From Streptomyces himalayensis subsp. himalayensis (GTDB taxonomy: Bacteria > Actinomycetota > Actinomycetes > Streptomycetales > Streptomycetaceae): a DNA stretch of 64,000 nt. The position numbers were made by a program, and so were the translations under genes. Within the stretch, counting starts at the first letter, position 1; every line of letters starts with the position of its first letter. The DNA lies in contig NZ_JACEHE010000012.1 of assembly GCF_013778455.1 (NCBI RefSeq), positions 62,001 to 126,000 of the forward strand, given 5' to 3'. Below the pieces are notes generated by a model. That model was not told the DNA's origin, did no database searches, and was given only the letters and a program-made list of their open reading frames with translations. Positions 55,552 to 64,000 of this stretch are shown piece after piece.

Positions 55552-56091
55552 ATGTCGCGTATTGGCAAGCTCCCCATCACGGTTCCCGCCGGCGTGGACG
55601 TCACCATCGACGGCCGTACGGTCCAGGTGAAGGGGCCCAAGGGCGCCCTCTCTCACACCGTTGCCGCGCCGATCGACATCGTTAAGGGCGAGGACGGCGT
55701 TCTCAACGTCACCCGTCCGAACGACGAGCGTCAGAACAAGGCCCTGCACGGCCTGTCCCGCACGCTGGTGGCGAACATGATCACCGGCGTGACCACGGGT
55801 TACGTGAAGAAGCTCGAGATCAGCGGTGTCGGTTACCGCGTCGTGGCGAAGGGCTCGAACCTCGAGTTCTCGCTCGGCTACAGCCACCCGATCCTGATCG
55901 AGGCCCCCGAGGGCATCTCGTTCAAGGTCGAGTCGCCGACCAGGTTCTCGGTCGAGGGCATCGACAAGCAGAAGGTCGGCGAGGTTGCGGCCAACATCCG
56001 CAAGCTGCGCAAGCCCGACCCGTACAAGGCCAAGGGCGTCAAGTACGAGGGCGAAGTCATCCGCCGCAAGGTCGGAAAGGCGGGTAAGTAA
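55552..56091 (+). CDS. rplF: 50S ribosomal protein L6
   Basis: 179 aa. MSRIGKLPITVPAGVDVTID and KPDPYKAKGVKYEGEVIRRK. Near the sarcin-ricin loop. Confidence 0.97.
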   Translation: MSRIGKLPITVPAGVDVTIDGRTVQVKGPKGALSHTVAAPIDIVKGEDGVLNVTRPNDERQNKALHGLSRTLVANMITGVTTGYVKKLEISGVGYRVVAKGSNLEFSLGYSHPILIEAPEGISFKVESPTRFSVEGIDKQKVGEVAANIRKLRKPDPYKAKGVKYEGEVIRRKVGKAGK

Positions 56092-56094
56092 GCC

Positions 56095-56478
56095 ATGGCA
56101 TACGGTGTGAAGATCGCCAAGGGTAATGCCTACAAGGCGACTGCCATCAAGCGCCGCCACATCCGCATCCGCAAGAGGATCTCGGGTACGGCCGAGCGTC
56201 CGCGCCTCGTCGTGACGCGCTCGAACCGCCACATCGTGGCCCAGGTCATCGACGACATCCAGGGTCACACCCTGGCGTCGGCGTCGACCCTGGACGCGTC
56301 GATCCGCGGTGGCGAGGGCGACAAGTCCTCGGCTGCAGGCAAGGTCGGCGCCCTGGTCGCCGAGCGCGCCAAGGCTGCGGGCGTCGAGGCCGTCGTGTTC
56401 GACCGTGGTGGCAACAAGTACGCCGGGCGCATCGCCGCTCTGGCGGACGCCGCCCGCGAAGCCGGCCTGAAGTTCTGA
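56095..56478 (+). CDS. rplR: 50S ribosomal protein L18
   Basis: 127 aa. RIRKRISGTAERPRLVVTRS and GGNKYAGRIAALADAAREAG. 5S rRNA binder with L5. Three bases after rplF. Confidence 0.97.
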   Translation: MAYGVKIAKGNAYKATAIKRRHIRIRKRISGTAERPRLVVTRSNRHIVAQVIDDIQGHTLASASTLDASIRGGEGDKSSAAGKVGALVAERAKAAGVEAVVFDRGGNKYAGRIAALADAAREAGLKF

Positions 56479-56521
56479 GCCGGTTCCGTAGCTCAGCGGA
56501 AAACGAAGAGAGGTAATTCCA

Positions 56522-57127
56522 ATGGCTGGACCCCAGCGCCGCGGAAGCGGTGCCGGTGGCGGCGAGCGGCGGGACCGGAAGGGCCGTGACGGCGGCGCAG
56601 CTGCCGCCGAGAAGACCGCGTACGTTGAGCGCGTCGTCGCGATCAACCGCGTCGCCAAGGTTGTGAAGGGTGGTCGTCGCTTCAGCTTCACCGCGCTGGT
56701 CGTGGTGGGCGACGGTGACGGCACCGTGGGTGTCGGTTACGGCAAGGCCAAGGAGGTGCCGGCCGCCATCGCCAAGGGCGTTGAGGAGGCCAAGAAGCAC
56801 TTCTTCAAGGTCCCCCGTATCCAGGGCACCATCCCGCACCCGATCCAGGGTGAGAAGGCTGCCGGCGTCGTGCTGCTCAAGCCCGCGTCCCCGGGTACTG
56901 GTGTTATCGCCGGTGGTCCGGTGCGTGCCGTGCTCGAGTGCGCCGGTATCCACGACGTCCTGTCGAAGTCGCTCGGCTCCGACAACGCGATCAACATCGT
57001 GCACGCGACCGTGGAGGCCCTGAAGGGCCTGCAGCGCCCCGAGGAGATCGCGGCCCGCCGTGGTCTGCCCCTCGAGGACGTCGCCCCCGCGGCTCTCCTC
57101 CGTGCGCGTGCCGGGGCGGGTGCGTAA
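56522..57127 (+). CDS. rpsE: 30S ribosomal protein S5
   Basis: 201 aa. VVAINRVAKVVKGGRRFSFT, GYGKAKEVPAAIAKGVEEAK, GPVRAVLECAGIHDVLSKSL. Part of the mRNA entry site. Overlaps rpmD by one base. Confidence 0.97.
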   Translation: MAGPQRRGSGAGGGERRDRKGRDGGAAAAEKTAYVERVVAINRVAKVVKGGRRFSFTALVVVGDGDGTVGVGYGKAKEVPAAIAKGVEEAKKHFFKVPRIQGTIPHPIQGEKAAGVVLLKPASPGTGVIAGGPVRAVLECAGIHDVLSKSLGSDNAINIVHATVEALKGLQRPEEIAARRGLPLEDVAPAALLRARAGAGA

Positions 57128-57309
57128 TGGCTCGCCTCAAGATCACGCAGACGAAGTCGTACATCGGCAGCAAGCAGAACCACCGTGACACCCTGCGGAC
57201 CCTGGGCCTCAAGCGCCTGGGTGACGTGGTCGTCAAGGAGGACCGCCCCGAGTTCCGCGGCATGGTTCGCCATGTCCGTCACCTCGTGACGGTCGAGGAG
57301 GTCGACTGA
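57127..57309 (+). CDS. rpmD: 50S ribosomal protein L30
   Basis: 60 aa from ATG 57127 (MARLKITQTKSYIGSKQNHR, then LRTLGLKRLGDVVVKED). The ATG overlaps the rpsE stop. Confidence 0.97.
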   Translation: MARLKITQTKSYIGSKQNHRDTLRTLGLKRLGDVVVKEDRPEFRGMVRHVRHLVTVEEVD

Positions 57310-57311
57310 TC

Positions 57312-57767
57312 ATGGCGGAGCAGAACCCGCTGAAGATCCACAACCTCCGTCCCGCCCCGGGCGCCAAGACCGCCAAGACCCGCGTCGGTCGTGGTGAGGC
57401 GTCGAAGGGTAAGACGGCCGGTCGTGGTACCAAGGGCACCAAGGCCCGCTACCAGGTTCCGGAGCGCTTCGAGGGCGGCCAGATGCCGCTGCACATGCGC
57501 CTCCCGAAGCTGAAGGGCTTCAAGAACCCGTTCAAGACCGAGTACCAGGTCGTGAACCTCGACAAGCTGGCCGCGCTCTACCCCGAGGGTGGCGAGGTCA
57601 CCGTCGAGGGCCTCGTGGCCAAGGGTGCCGTTCGCAAGAACAGCCTCGTCAAGGTCCTCGGCCAGGGCGAGGTCTCCGTGGCGCTGCAGGTGACGGTCGA
57701 CGCCGTCTCCGGCTCCGCCAAGGAGAAGATCACCGCCGCCGGCGGTACCGTCACCGAGCTCGTCTGA
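57312..57767 (+). CDS. rplO: 50S ribosomal protein L15
   Basis: 151 aa. LKIHNLRPAPGAKTAKTRVG, GRGTKGTKARYQVPERFEGG. Late-assembling large-subunit protein. Two bases after rpmD. Confidence 0.97.
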   Translation: MAEQNPLKIHNLRPAPGAKTAKTRVGRGEASKGKTAGRGTKGTKARYQVPERFEGGQMPLHMRLPKLKGFKNPFKTEYQVVNLDKLAALYPEGGEVTVEGLVAKGAVRKNSLVKVLGQGEVSVALQVTVDAVSGSAKEKITAAGGTVTELV

Positions 57768-57795
57768 ATTCTTCAGAAAACGGGCTTGATGACCT

Positions 57796-57848
57796 GAACG
57801 ATCCCACCGGGGATGCTCCACAAATGGGGTATCCCCGGTTGGTCGTTC
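57796..57848 (+). terminator. Hairpin between rplO and secY
   Basis: Arms 57796-57814 and 57831-57848 pair with a few mismatches and a 16-base loop. A promoter-like TTCCAG (57846-57851), 17-base spacer, TAAGGT (57869-57874) follows, so secY may have its own start. Confidence 0.55.
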
Positions 57849-58002
57849 CAGGGGAGCACGGACGCCGGTAAGGTGGCCTGCACTGTTAACTTTTCGCCTG
57901 GTGTGCCTCCAGGGGGGCGCCAGGCGGCCTGACCGTTACGTATTCGTCGAACCTCAAGACCGTCACCTCTGACGCATGTGCGCGGGGGTCGCAGGAGGCA
58001 CC

Positions 58003-59316
58003 GTGCTCACCGCGTTCGCCCGGGCGTTCAAGACGCCCGACCTGCGCAAGAAGCTGCTCTTCACGCTCGGCATCATCGTGGTCTACCGGCTCGGTGCCCA
58101 CATTCCGATTCCGGGCGTCAACTATCAGAACGTTCAGATCTGTATGGAGCAGGCGAGCGCCAACCAGGGGCTCTTCGGCCTGGTGAACATGTTCAGTGGC
58201 GGCGCTCTGTTGCAGATCACGATCTTCGCGCTCGGCATCATGCCGTACATCACGGCGAGCATCATTCTCCAGCTGCTGACGGTGGTGATCCCGCGCCTCG
58301 AGGCCCTGAAGAAGGAGGGCCAGGCCGGTACGGCGAAGATCACGCAGTACACGCGCTACCTGACCGTGGCGCTCGCCATCCTGCAGGGCACCGGCCTGGT
58401 CGCGACCGCCCGCAGCGGCGCACTGTTCCAGGGCTGCCCGCAGGCCAGCCAGATCGTCCCCGACCAGTCGATCTTCGTGACCATCACCATGGTCATCACC
58501 ATGACCGCCGGCACGGCCACCGTCATGTGGCTCGGTGAGCTCATCACCGACCGCGGTATCGGCAACGGCATGTCGATCCTGATGTTCATCTCGATCGCCG
58601 CGACCTTCCCCAGCTCCCTGTGGGCCATCAAGAAGCAGGGTGACCTCGCGGGCGGCTGGATCGAGTTCGGCGTCGTGATCCTCGTCGGCCTCGTCATGGT
58701 GGCTCTGGTGGTCTTCGTCGAGCAGGCCCAGCGCCGTATCCCCGTGCAGTACGCGAAGCGCATGATCGGCCGCCGGTCCTACGGCGGTACGTCGACGTAC
58801 ATCCCGCTGAAGGTGAACCAGGCGGGTGTGATTCCTGTCATCTTCGCGTCGTCGCTGCTCTACATCCCGGCGCTGGTCGCGCAGTTCGCCGGCGGCACCT
58901 CGGGCTGGAAAACCTGGATCGACCAGCACCTGGTCAAGGGAGATCACCCGTACTACATCGTCACCTACTTCCTGTTGATCGTCTTCTTCGCCTTCTTCTA
59001 CGTGGCGATCTCGTTCAACCCCGAGGAAGTTGCAGACAACATGAAGAAGTATGGTGGCTTCATCCCGGGCATCCGGGCTGGCCGACCGACCGCTGAGTAC
59101 CTGAGCTATGTACTCAACCGGATCACCTGGCCGGGCTCGCTGTATCTGGGCCTGATCGCTCTCGTTCCGACGATGGCATTGGCCGGCTTCGGCGCGAACC
59201 AGAACTTCCCGCTCGGCGGGACGAGCATCCTCATCATCGTGGGTGTGGGTCTGGAGACCGTGAAGCAGATCGAGAGCCAGCTCCAGCAGCGCAACTACGA
59301 AGGGTTCCTCCGCTGA
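58003..59316 (+). CDS. secY: Preprotein translocase subunit SecY
   Basis: 437 aa from GTG 58003 with AGGAGG upstream. Ten transmembrane helices; IPIPGVNYQNV begins the plug region, GMSILMFISIAATFPS and QRRIPVQYAKRMIGRRSYGG form cytosolic loops that bind SecA and the ribosome. Main pore of the Sec export channel with SecE. Confidence 0.97.
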   Translation: MLTAFARAFKTPDLRKKLLFTLGIIVVYRLGAHIPIPGVNYQNVQICMEQASANQGLFGLVNMFSGGALLQITIFALGIMPYITASIILQLLTVVIPRLEALKKEGQAGTAKITQYTRYLTVALAILQGTGLVATARSGALFQGCPQASQIVPDQSIFVTITMVITMTAGTATVMWLGELITDRGIGNGMSILMFISIAATFPSSLWAIKKQGDLAGGWIEFGVVILVGLVMVALVVFVEQAQRRIPVQYAKRMIGRRSYGGTSTYIPLKVNQAGVIPVIFASSLLYIPALVAQFAGGTSGWKTWIDQHLVKGDHPYYIVTYFLLIVFFAFFYVAISFNPEEVADNMKKYGGFIPGIRAGRPTAEYLSYVLNRITWPGSLYLGLIALVPTMALAGFGANQNFPLGGTSILIIVGVGLETVKQIESQLQQRNYEGFLR

Positions 59317-59972
59317 TGCGTATCGTCCTCGTCGGGCCGCCCGGTGCGGGCAAGGGAACGCAGGCCGCGTTCCTCGCCAAGAACCTGTCGATCCCGCACA
59401 TCTCCACGGGCGACCTGTTCCGAGCCAACATCAGCCAGGGCACGGAGCTGGGCAAGCAGGCGAAGGCGTACATGGACGCCGGCAACCTCGTGCCGGACGA
59501 GGTCACCATCGGTATGGCCAAGGACCGCATGTCGCAGCCGGACGCCGAGAACGGCTTCCTGCTCGACGGCTTCCCGCGCAACGTGTCGCAGGCCGAGGCG
59601 CTCGACGAGACGCTGAAGACCGAGGGCATGAAGCTCGACGCCGTGCTCGACCTCGAGGTCCCCGAGGACGAGGTGGTCAAGCGCATCGCCGGCCGCCGTG
59701 TGTGCCGCAAGGACTCCAGCCACGTCTTTCACGTGACGTACAGCCCGGCGAAGCAGGAAGGTGTCTGCGACGTCTGTGGCGGCGAGCTGTACCAGCGCGA
59801 CGACGACAGCGAGGAGACCGTCCGCAAGCGGCTGGAGGTCTACCACACGCAGACCGAGCCGATCATCGACTACTACCGGGCTCAGGGGCTGGTCGTGACG
59901 ATCTCGGCGCTCGGGAAGGTGGACGAGGTCACCAAGCGGGCGATGGACGCGCTTTCGCGCGAGAGCGCGTAG
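59316..59972 (+). CDS. adk: Adenylate kinase
   Basis: 218 aa. P-loop LVGPPGAGKGTQAAFLAK, DGFPRNVSQAEALDE, and a LID with a Cys/His cluster (RRVCRKDSSHVFHVTYS, then VCDVCGGELYQRDDD) that probably binds zinc. Converts ATP + AMP to 2 ADP. The ATG overlaps the secY stop. Confidence 0.97.
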   Translation: MRIVLVGPPGAGKGTQAAFLAKNLSIPHISTGDLFRANISQGTELGKQAKAYMDAGNLVPDEVTIGMAKDRMSQPDAENGFLLDGFPRNVSQAEALDETLKTEGMKLDAVLDLEVPEDEVVKRIAGRRVCRKDSSHVFHVTYSPAKQEGVCDVCGGELYQRDDDSEETVRKRLEVYHTQTEPIIDYYRAQGLVVTISALGKVDEVTKRAMDALSRESA

Positions 59973-59984
59973 CGGTTGGTTTCT

Positions 59985-60023
59985 CGTCGGCCGCGGCACC
60001 CTGTGGGGGTGCCGCGGCCGACG
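59985..60023 (+). terminator. adk terminator
   Basis: Perfect 16-base arms 59985-60000 and 60008-60023 with a seven-base loop, followed by tgttt. Confidence 0.85.
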
Positions 60024-60115
60024 TGTTTCTCACAGTGGGGCGGCGAGCGTGCTGTCGCGGGGCCGTATCGTTGACGTAACTCGTGCTTCCCCCTTCAGAA
60101 AGGCGTCAGCCACAG

Positions 60116-60952
60116 ATGGTGCAGATCAAGACCCCCGAGCAGATCGCCAGAATGCGTGCGGCGGGCCTTGTCGTCGCCGCCATCCATGCGGCCACCCGTG
60201 AGGCCGCGGTGCCCGGTGCCACCACCCGTGACCTGGACGAGGTCGCCCGCAAGGTGCTCGACGAGCACGGGGCGAAGTCGAACTTCCTGGGTTACGGCGG
60301 CTTCCCCGCCACCATCTGCACCTCGGTGAACGAGGTCGTCGTCCACGGCATCCCGGACGACCGGACCGTCCTGAAGGACGGCGACATCATCTCCATCGAC
60401 TGCGGTGCCATCATCGACGGCTGGCACGGCGACGCCGCGTACACGGCGTTCGTGGGCAGCGGTCACGCCCCGGAGCTGATCGAGCTCTCCCGGGTGACCG
60501 AGGAGTCGATGTGGGCCGGGATCGCCGCGATGAAGAACGGCAACCGGCTCGTCGACATCTCCCGCGCCATCGAGACGTACATCCGACGCCAGCCGAAGCC
60601 CGGCGGCGGCAAGTACGGGATCATCGAGGACTACGGCGGCCACGGCATCGGCACCGAGATGCACATGGACCCGCACCTGCTGAACTACGTCGAGCGCCGT
60701 CGCGGCAAGGGCCCCAAGCTGGTCCCCGGCTTCTGCCTCGCGATCGAGCCCATGGTGAGCCTCGGCACACCGAAGACGCGTGTCCTCGAGGACGACTGGA
60801 CTGTCATCACTACCGACGGCACGTGGTCGTCGCACTGGGAGCACTCGGTCGCTCTGACGGAGGACGGTCCGCTGGTCCTGACGGCCCCCGATGCCGGCAA
60901 GGCGAAGTTGGCGGAGTACGGGATCACGGCTGCGCCGGATCCTCTCGCGTGA
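60116..60952 (+). CDS. map: Type I methionine aminopeptidase
   Basis: 278 aa from ATG 60116. Metal ligands and active-site residues: SVNEVVVHGIPDD (His), GDIISIDCGAIIDGWHGDAA (Asp, Asp), DYGGHGIGTEMHMDPH (His) and CLAIEPMVSLG (Glu), with the final Glu near WSSHWEHSVALTEDG. Removes the initiator Met from nascent proteins. No N-terminal SH3-like extension. Confidence 0.97.
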   Translation: MVQIKTPEQIARMRAAGLVVAAIHAATREAAVPGATTRDLDEVARKVLDEHGAKSNFLGYGGFPATICTSVNEVVVHGIPDDRTVLKDGDIISIDCGAIIDGWHGDAAYTAFVGSGHAPELIELSRVTEESMWAGIAAMKNGNRLVDISRAIETYIRRQPKPGGGKYGIIEDYGGHGIGTEMHMDPHLLNYVERRRGKGPKLVPGFCLAIEPMVSLGTPKTRVLEDDWTVITTDGTWSSHWEHSVALTEDGPLVLTAPDAGKAKLAEYGITAAPDPLA

Positions 60953-61039
60953 CGATGGCCTGCCGCCCCGGACCCGCTGGCGTAACGATCACCCGGTGCG
61001 GGCATTCTTTGTCGATTCGTCTTTCAGGGGGCACTGACG

Positions 61040-61045
61040 TAGACT
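61040..61045 (+). promoter_or_regulatory. Probable -10 element for infA
   Basis: TAGACT at 61040-61045, 81 bases before infA, with a weak -35 (TTCGTC, 61016-61021, 18-base spacer). Confidence 0.4.
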
Positions 61046-61126
61046 GACTCGTCGGCTCTCGTGTACTCGCATGCCCGCATGCAGTCGCACGGAGTCGATC
61101 AAGGTAGTCGATTCGAAGGGCGAAGC

Positions 61127-61348
61127 GTGGCCAAGAAGCAAGGTGCCATCGAGATCGAGGGCACTGTCGTCGAGTCTCTTCCGAACGCCATGTTCAAGGT
61201 CGAGCTCCAGAACGGCCACCAGGTCCTGGCACACATCAGCGGCAAGATGCGCATGCACTACATCCGCATCCTCCCTGACGACCGGGTCGTGGTGGAGCTG
61301 TCTCCGTACGACCTGACGCGTGGCCGGATCGTTTACCGATACAAGTGA
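61127..61348 (+). CDS. infA: Translation initiation factor IF-1
   Basis: 73 aa from GTG 61127. MAKKQGAIEIEGTVVESLPN, KVELQNGHQVLAHISGKMRM: OB-fold factor occupying the A site at initiation. Gap of 192 bases to rpmJ contains small hairpins (gacagg/cctgtc and gcccccgc/gcgggggc at 61497-61517). Confidence 0.97.
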   Translation: MAKKQGAIEIEGTVVESLPNAMFKVELQNGHQVLAHISGKMRMHYIRILPDDRVVVELSPYDLTRGRIVYRYK

Positions 61349-61540
61349 GCTTGGGCGGGTCCCGTACTCGCCCCGGCGGCCGGGAGGGTCGTCGCCGGAC
61401 AGGCTTGACCTGTCAAACTCCCCGGAGTGATCCAGGGGAGAGTCTTCTTGGTCCGCCCGGAAGAGAACTCCAACGGTACAAGTAGATCTTTGCCTCGCCC
61501 CCGCCTGGTGCGGGGGCACTGACCCGGAGAACCTCACCTA

Positions 61541-61654
61541 ATGAAGGTCAAGCCGAGCGTCAAGAAGATCTGCGACAAGTGCAGGGTGATCCGCCGTCAC
61601 GGCCGGGTCATGGTCATCTGCGACAACCCGCGCCACAAGCAGCGCCAGGGCTGA
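61541..61654 (+). CDS. rpmJ: 50S ribosomal protein L36, zinc-binding form
   Basis: 37 aa: MKVKPSVKKICDKCRVIRRH, then VMVICDNPRHKQRQG. Cys3-His zinc ribbon. ATG preceded by CCGGAGAA. Confidence 0.96.
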   Translation: MKVKPSVKKICDKCRVIRRHGRVMVICDNPRHKQRQG

Positions 61655-61870
61655 CGCACGACCGCATCCTCTGCACCCGCAGATCTCGCGCGACGCAAGC
61701 ACATATGTACATACGCAGGGCCCGGATCCGAGTGATCCGACACCCCCGGTCGGAGGCCGGGGACCCGGTCCGTACCGAATCTTCCGCTGCATCTTTTGAA
61801 GAGCGTGAAGAGGACGGCGGACGGGATTCGGTTCTGTGGAAGACCTCCGACAGACAACTGGAGCCATTGA

Positions 61871-62251
61871 ATGGCACGCGTTTCCGGTGTTGACATCCCG
61901 CGCGACAAGCGCGTGGAGGTCGCCCTCACCTACGTGTTCGGCATCGGCCGGACCCTTTCCCAGCAGACGCTGGCCGAGACCGGCGTGAACCCGAACACCC
62001 GCGTTCGCGACCTCTCCGAGGAGGAGCTGGTCAAGATCCGCGAGTACGTGGACGCCAACCTGAAGACCGAGGGTGACCTCCGTCGTGAGGTTCAGGCCGA
62101 CATCCGCCGCAAGGTCGAGATCGGCTGCTACCAGGGTCTGCGCCACCGCCGTGGCCTGCCCGTCCACGGTCAGCGCACCAGCACCAACGCCCGCACCCGC
62201 AAGGGCCCGCGTCGCGCCATCGCCGGTAAGAAGAAGCCGGGCAAGAAGTAG
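61871..62251 (+). CDS. rpsM: 30S ribosomal protein S13
   Basis: 126 aa. MARVSGVDIPRDKRVEVALT, GIGRTLSQQTLAETGVN, RGLPVHGQRTSTNARTRKGP. Starts the alpha group. The 216-bp leader before it shows no gene; in E. coli an S4-binding structure sits here. Confidence 0.97.
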   Translation: MARVSGVDIPRDKRVEVALTYVFGIGRTLSQQTLAETGVNPNTRVRDLSEEELVKIREYVDANLKTEGDLRREVQADIRRKVEIGCYQGLRHRRGLPVHGQRTSTNARTRKGPRRAIAGKKKPGKK

Positions 62252-62252
62252 T

Positions 62253-62275
62253 CCGCAGCGGACACTGCGGTTTTT
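62253..62275 (+). terminator. Small hairpin with T-run between rpsM and rpsK
   Basis: Six-base arms ccgcag (62253-62258) and ctgcgg (62265-62270) followed by five Ts. Probably a partial attenuator since rpsK lies just downstream. Confidence 0.45.
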
Positions 62276-62361
62276 CGGGGGACGACCCCCGAGGGCCGCG
62301 TGGCCCCCGCATTCCAGCGGTCTTCGCTGTAGGACCGACCACCTCCCGTAGGAGTTAAGAC

Positions 62362-62766
62362 ATGCCCCCCAAGGGACGTCAGGGCGCTGCCAAGAAGGTG
62401 CGCCGCAAGGAAAAGAAGAACGTCGCTCACGGCCACGCGCACATCAAGAGCACGTTCAACAACACCATCGTTTCGATCACCGACCCGACCGGCAACGTGA
62501 TCTCCTGGGCCTCCGCCGGCCACGTCGGCTTCAAGGGCTCGCGCAAGTCCACCCCCTTCGCCGCGCAGATGGCTGCCGAGTCGGCCGCCCGCCGCGCGCA
62601 GGAGCACGGCATGCGCAAGGTCGACGTCTTCGTCAAGGGTCCGGGCTCGGGTCGTGAGACGGCCATCCGTTCGCTGCAGGCGACCGGTCTCGAGGTCGGC
62701 TCCATCCAGGACGTCACCCCCACCCCGCACAACGGCTGCCGTCCGCCCAAGCGCCGCCGCGTCTGA
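62362..62766 (+). CDS. rpsK: 30S ribosomal protein S11
   Basis: 134 aa. NVAHGHAHIKSTFNNTIVSI, SWASAGHVGFKGSRKSTPFA, DVTPTPHNGCRPPKRRRV. Platform of the small subunit. In most Streptomyces rpsD lies elsewhere, and rpsK is followed by rpoA as here. Confidence 0.97.
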   Translation: MPPKGRQGAAKKVRRKEKKNVAHGHAHIKSTFNNTIVSITDPTGNVISWASAGHVGFKGSRKSTPFAAQMAAESAARRAQEHGMRKVDVFVKGPGSGRETAIRSLQATGLEVGSIQDVTPTPHNGCRPPKRRRV

Positions 62767-62787
62767 GGTCCGGTTGTCTTGAGGATT

Positions 62788-62821
62788 CGGGCGGTACGTC
62801 CCCTTGGGGCCGTGCCGCCCG
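62788..62821 (+). terminator. Hairpin between rpsK and rpoA
   Basis: Ten-base arms cgggcggtac (62788-62797) and gtgccgcccg (62812-62821) with one G-U type pair, inner cccc/gggg. Likely attenuator ahead of rpoA. Confidence 0.55.
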
Positions 62822-62909
62822 TACCCTTGCAGTACCCCGCCGGGTGACCGTGCGGGTTCCGTCGGGCGTCAAATAGCGGGCGTCCACGACTGAAGGATCT
62901 GATCCACAC

Positions 62910-63932
62910 ATGCTGATCGCTCAGCGTCCCTCGTTGACCGAAGAGGTCGTCGACGAGTTCCGCTCCCGGTTCGTGATCGAGCCGCTGGAGCCGGGCTTCG
63001 GCTACACCCTCGGCAACTCCCTGCGTCGTACGCTCCTGTCCTCGATCCCGGGTGCGGCGGTCACGTCCATCCGTATCGACGGCGTTCTGCACGAGTTCAC
63101 CACCGTGCCGGGCGTCAAGGAGGACGTCACCGACCTGATCCTCAACATCAAGCAGCTGGTCGTCTCCTCGGAGCACGACGAGCCGGTCGTGATGTACCTG
63201 CGCAAGCAGGGCCCGGGTCTGGTCACCGCCGCCGACATCGCGCCCCCGGCCGGTGTCGAGGTGCACAACCCCGACCTCGTCCTCGCCACGCTCAACGGCA
63301 AGGGCAAGCTGGAGATGGAGCTGACCGTCGAGCGCGGTCGCGGCTACGTCTCCGCCGTGCAGAACAAGCAGGTGGGCCAGGAGATCGGCCGTATTCCGGT
63401 CGACTCCATCTACTCGCCGGTTCTCAAGGTCACCTACAAGGTCGAGGCGACCCGTGTCGAGCAGCGCACCGACTTCGACAAGCTGATCGTCGACGTCGAG
63501 ACCAAGCAGGCCATGCGTCCGCGCGACGCCATGGCGTCGGCCGGTAAGACCCTGGTCGAGCTGTTCGGTCTGGCGCGCGAGCTCAACATCGACGCCGAGG
63601 GCATCGACATGGGCCCGTCCCCGACGGACGCCGCGCTCGCTGCCGACCTTGCGCTGCCGATCGAGGAGCTCGAGCTCACCGTTCGCTCGTACAACTGCCT
63701 GAAGCGCGAGGGCATCCACTCCGTGGGTGAGCTCGTGGCCCGCTCCGAGGCCGACCTGCTCGACATTCGCAACTTCGGTGCGAAGTCGATCGACGAGGTC
63801 AAGGCGAAGCTGGCCGGCATGGGCCTGGCCCTGAAGGACAGCCCGCCCGGATTCGACCCGACCGCTGCGGCCGACGCCTTCGGCGCGGACGATGACGCGG
63901 ACGCCGGGTTCGTCGAGACCGAGCAGTACTAG
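62910..63932 (+). CDS. rpoA: RNA polymerase subunit alpha
   Basis: 340 aa. N-terminal dimer domain RFVIEPLEPGFGYTLGNSLR then RTLLSSIPGAAVTSIRIDGV; flexible linker; C-terminal domain LELTVRSYNCLKREGIHSVG then LLDIRNFGAKSIDEVKAKL, which contacts activators and UP elements. An acidic tail ends the protein. The usual next gene rplQ is outside the window. Confidence 0.98.
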   Translation: MLIAQRPSLTEEVVDEFRSRFVIEPLEPGFGYTLGNSLRRTLLSSIPGAAVTSIRIDGVLHEFTTVPGVKEDVTDLILNIKQLVVSSEHDEPVVMYLRKQGPGLVTAADIAPPAGVEVHNPDLVLATLNGKGKLEMELTVERGRGYVSAVQNKQVGQEIGRIPVDSIYSPVLKVTYKVEATRVEQRTDFDKLIVDVETKQAMRPRDAMASAGKTLVELFGLARELNIDAEGIDMGPSPTDAALAADLALPIEELELTVRSYNCLKREGIHSVGELVARSEADLLDIRNFGAKSIDEVKAKLAGMGLALKDSPPGFDPTAAADAFGADDDADAGFVETEQY

Positions 63933-63957
63933 GCGCTCCGCGAGGAGGCCGGATTTT

Positions 63958-64000
63958 GGGTGCGGGCCCGCTGTGGCTGGTCGCGCAGTTCCTCGCGCCC
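63958..64000. repeat. Possible dispersed Streptomyces intergenic repeat (partial)
   Basis: The last bases read gggtgcgggcccgctgtggc then tggtcgcgcagttcctcgcg, very like a sequence I recall scattered between genes in many Streptomyces genomes. Here it follows rpoA where a short leader to rplQ would be expected. Cut by the window end; identification from memory only. Confidence 0.5.

Overview
The window is a stretch of a high-GC actinomycete chromosome, almost certainly Streptomyces. The signs are third-position G/C throughout, many GTG starts plus a TTG start for rpoB, AGGAGG-type ribosome binding sites, protein lengths typical of Streptomyces (RpoB about 1162 aa, RpoA 340 aa, SecY 437 aa), and the order tRNA-Trp-secE-nusG-rplKA-lipoprotein-rplJL-rpoBC-rpsLG-fusA-tuf-rpsJ...rpoA. 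I did not assign a species.

Layout. (1) 1-6413: the 3' end of the respiratory complex I operon (end of nuoI, then nuoJKLMN), tightly coupled by overlapping start and stop codons. (2) 6.7-11.5 kb: htpX, a YccF-like membrane protein, a barstar-domain protein, an APC permease, a GlsB/YeaQ-like membrane protein and yajQ. (3) 11.7-16.0 kb: tRNA-Tyr followed by about 4.2 kb of decayed accessory DNA, ending in a second, 3'-only copy of the tRNA-Tyr sequence. Inside are the end of a tyrosine integrase, a frameshifted HAD hydrolase, an orphan sugar-binding lipoprotein, a nested inverted repeat, a methyltransferase, a truncated P-loop kinase and a GrpB gene with an in-frame stop. I read this as the remains of an integrative element. 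(4) 16.0-19.1 kb: an NTF2-like protein, an NAD(P)-binding reductase and an unusual repeat-bearing amidohydrolase. (5) 19.4-27.5 kb: tRNA-Thr, tRNA-Met, rpmG, a two-subunit MaoC-type dehydratase pair, a TetR/MFS pair whose transporter is frameshifted, a DUF3291 protein, murB, an adenosine-deaminase-like gene, aspC and tRNA-Trp. (6) 27.6-45.8 kb: secE, nusG, ribosomal stalk genes, rpoB, rpoC, rpsL, rpsG, fusA and tuf. (7) 46.0-47.5 kb: an accessory xylan-degradation patch, with a GH115 remnant and a complete secreted GH10 xylanase, set between tuf and rpsJ. (8) 48.0-63.9 kb: the S10, spc and alpha operons in canonical order with secY, adk, map, infA and rpmJ, ending after rpoA.

How it works together. 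Most of the window is housekeeping: the proton-pumping NADH dehydrogenase arm, the transcription core (RpoA/B/C, NusG), the ribosome and elongation factors, protein export (SecE, SecY) and N-terminal methionine removal (Map). Perfect or near-perfect hairpins mark most operon boundaries, and several inside ribosomal operons probably attenuate transcription rather than end it.

I did not find a convincing new biological system. The most interesting signals are the decayed tRNA-Tyr element, the xylanase patch inside the ribosomal super-cluster, an amidohydrolase that lacks most expected metal ligands, and an unusual number of short tandem repeats, often at or just past the ends of genes.
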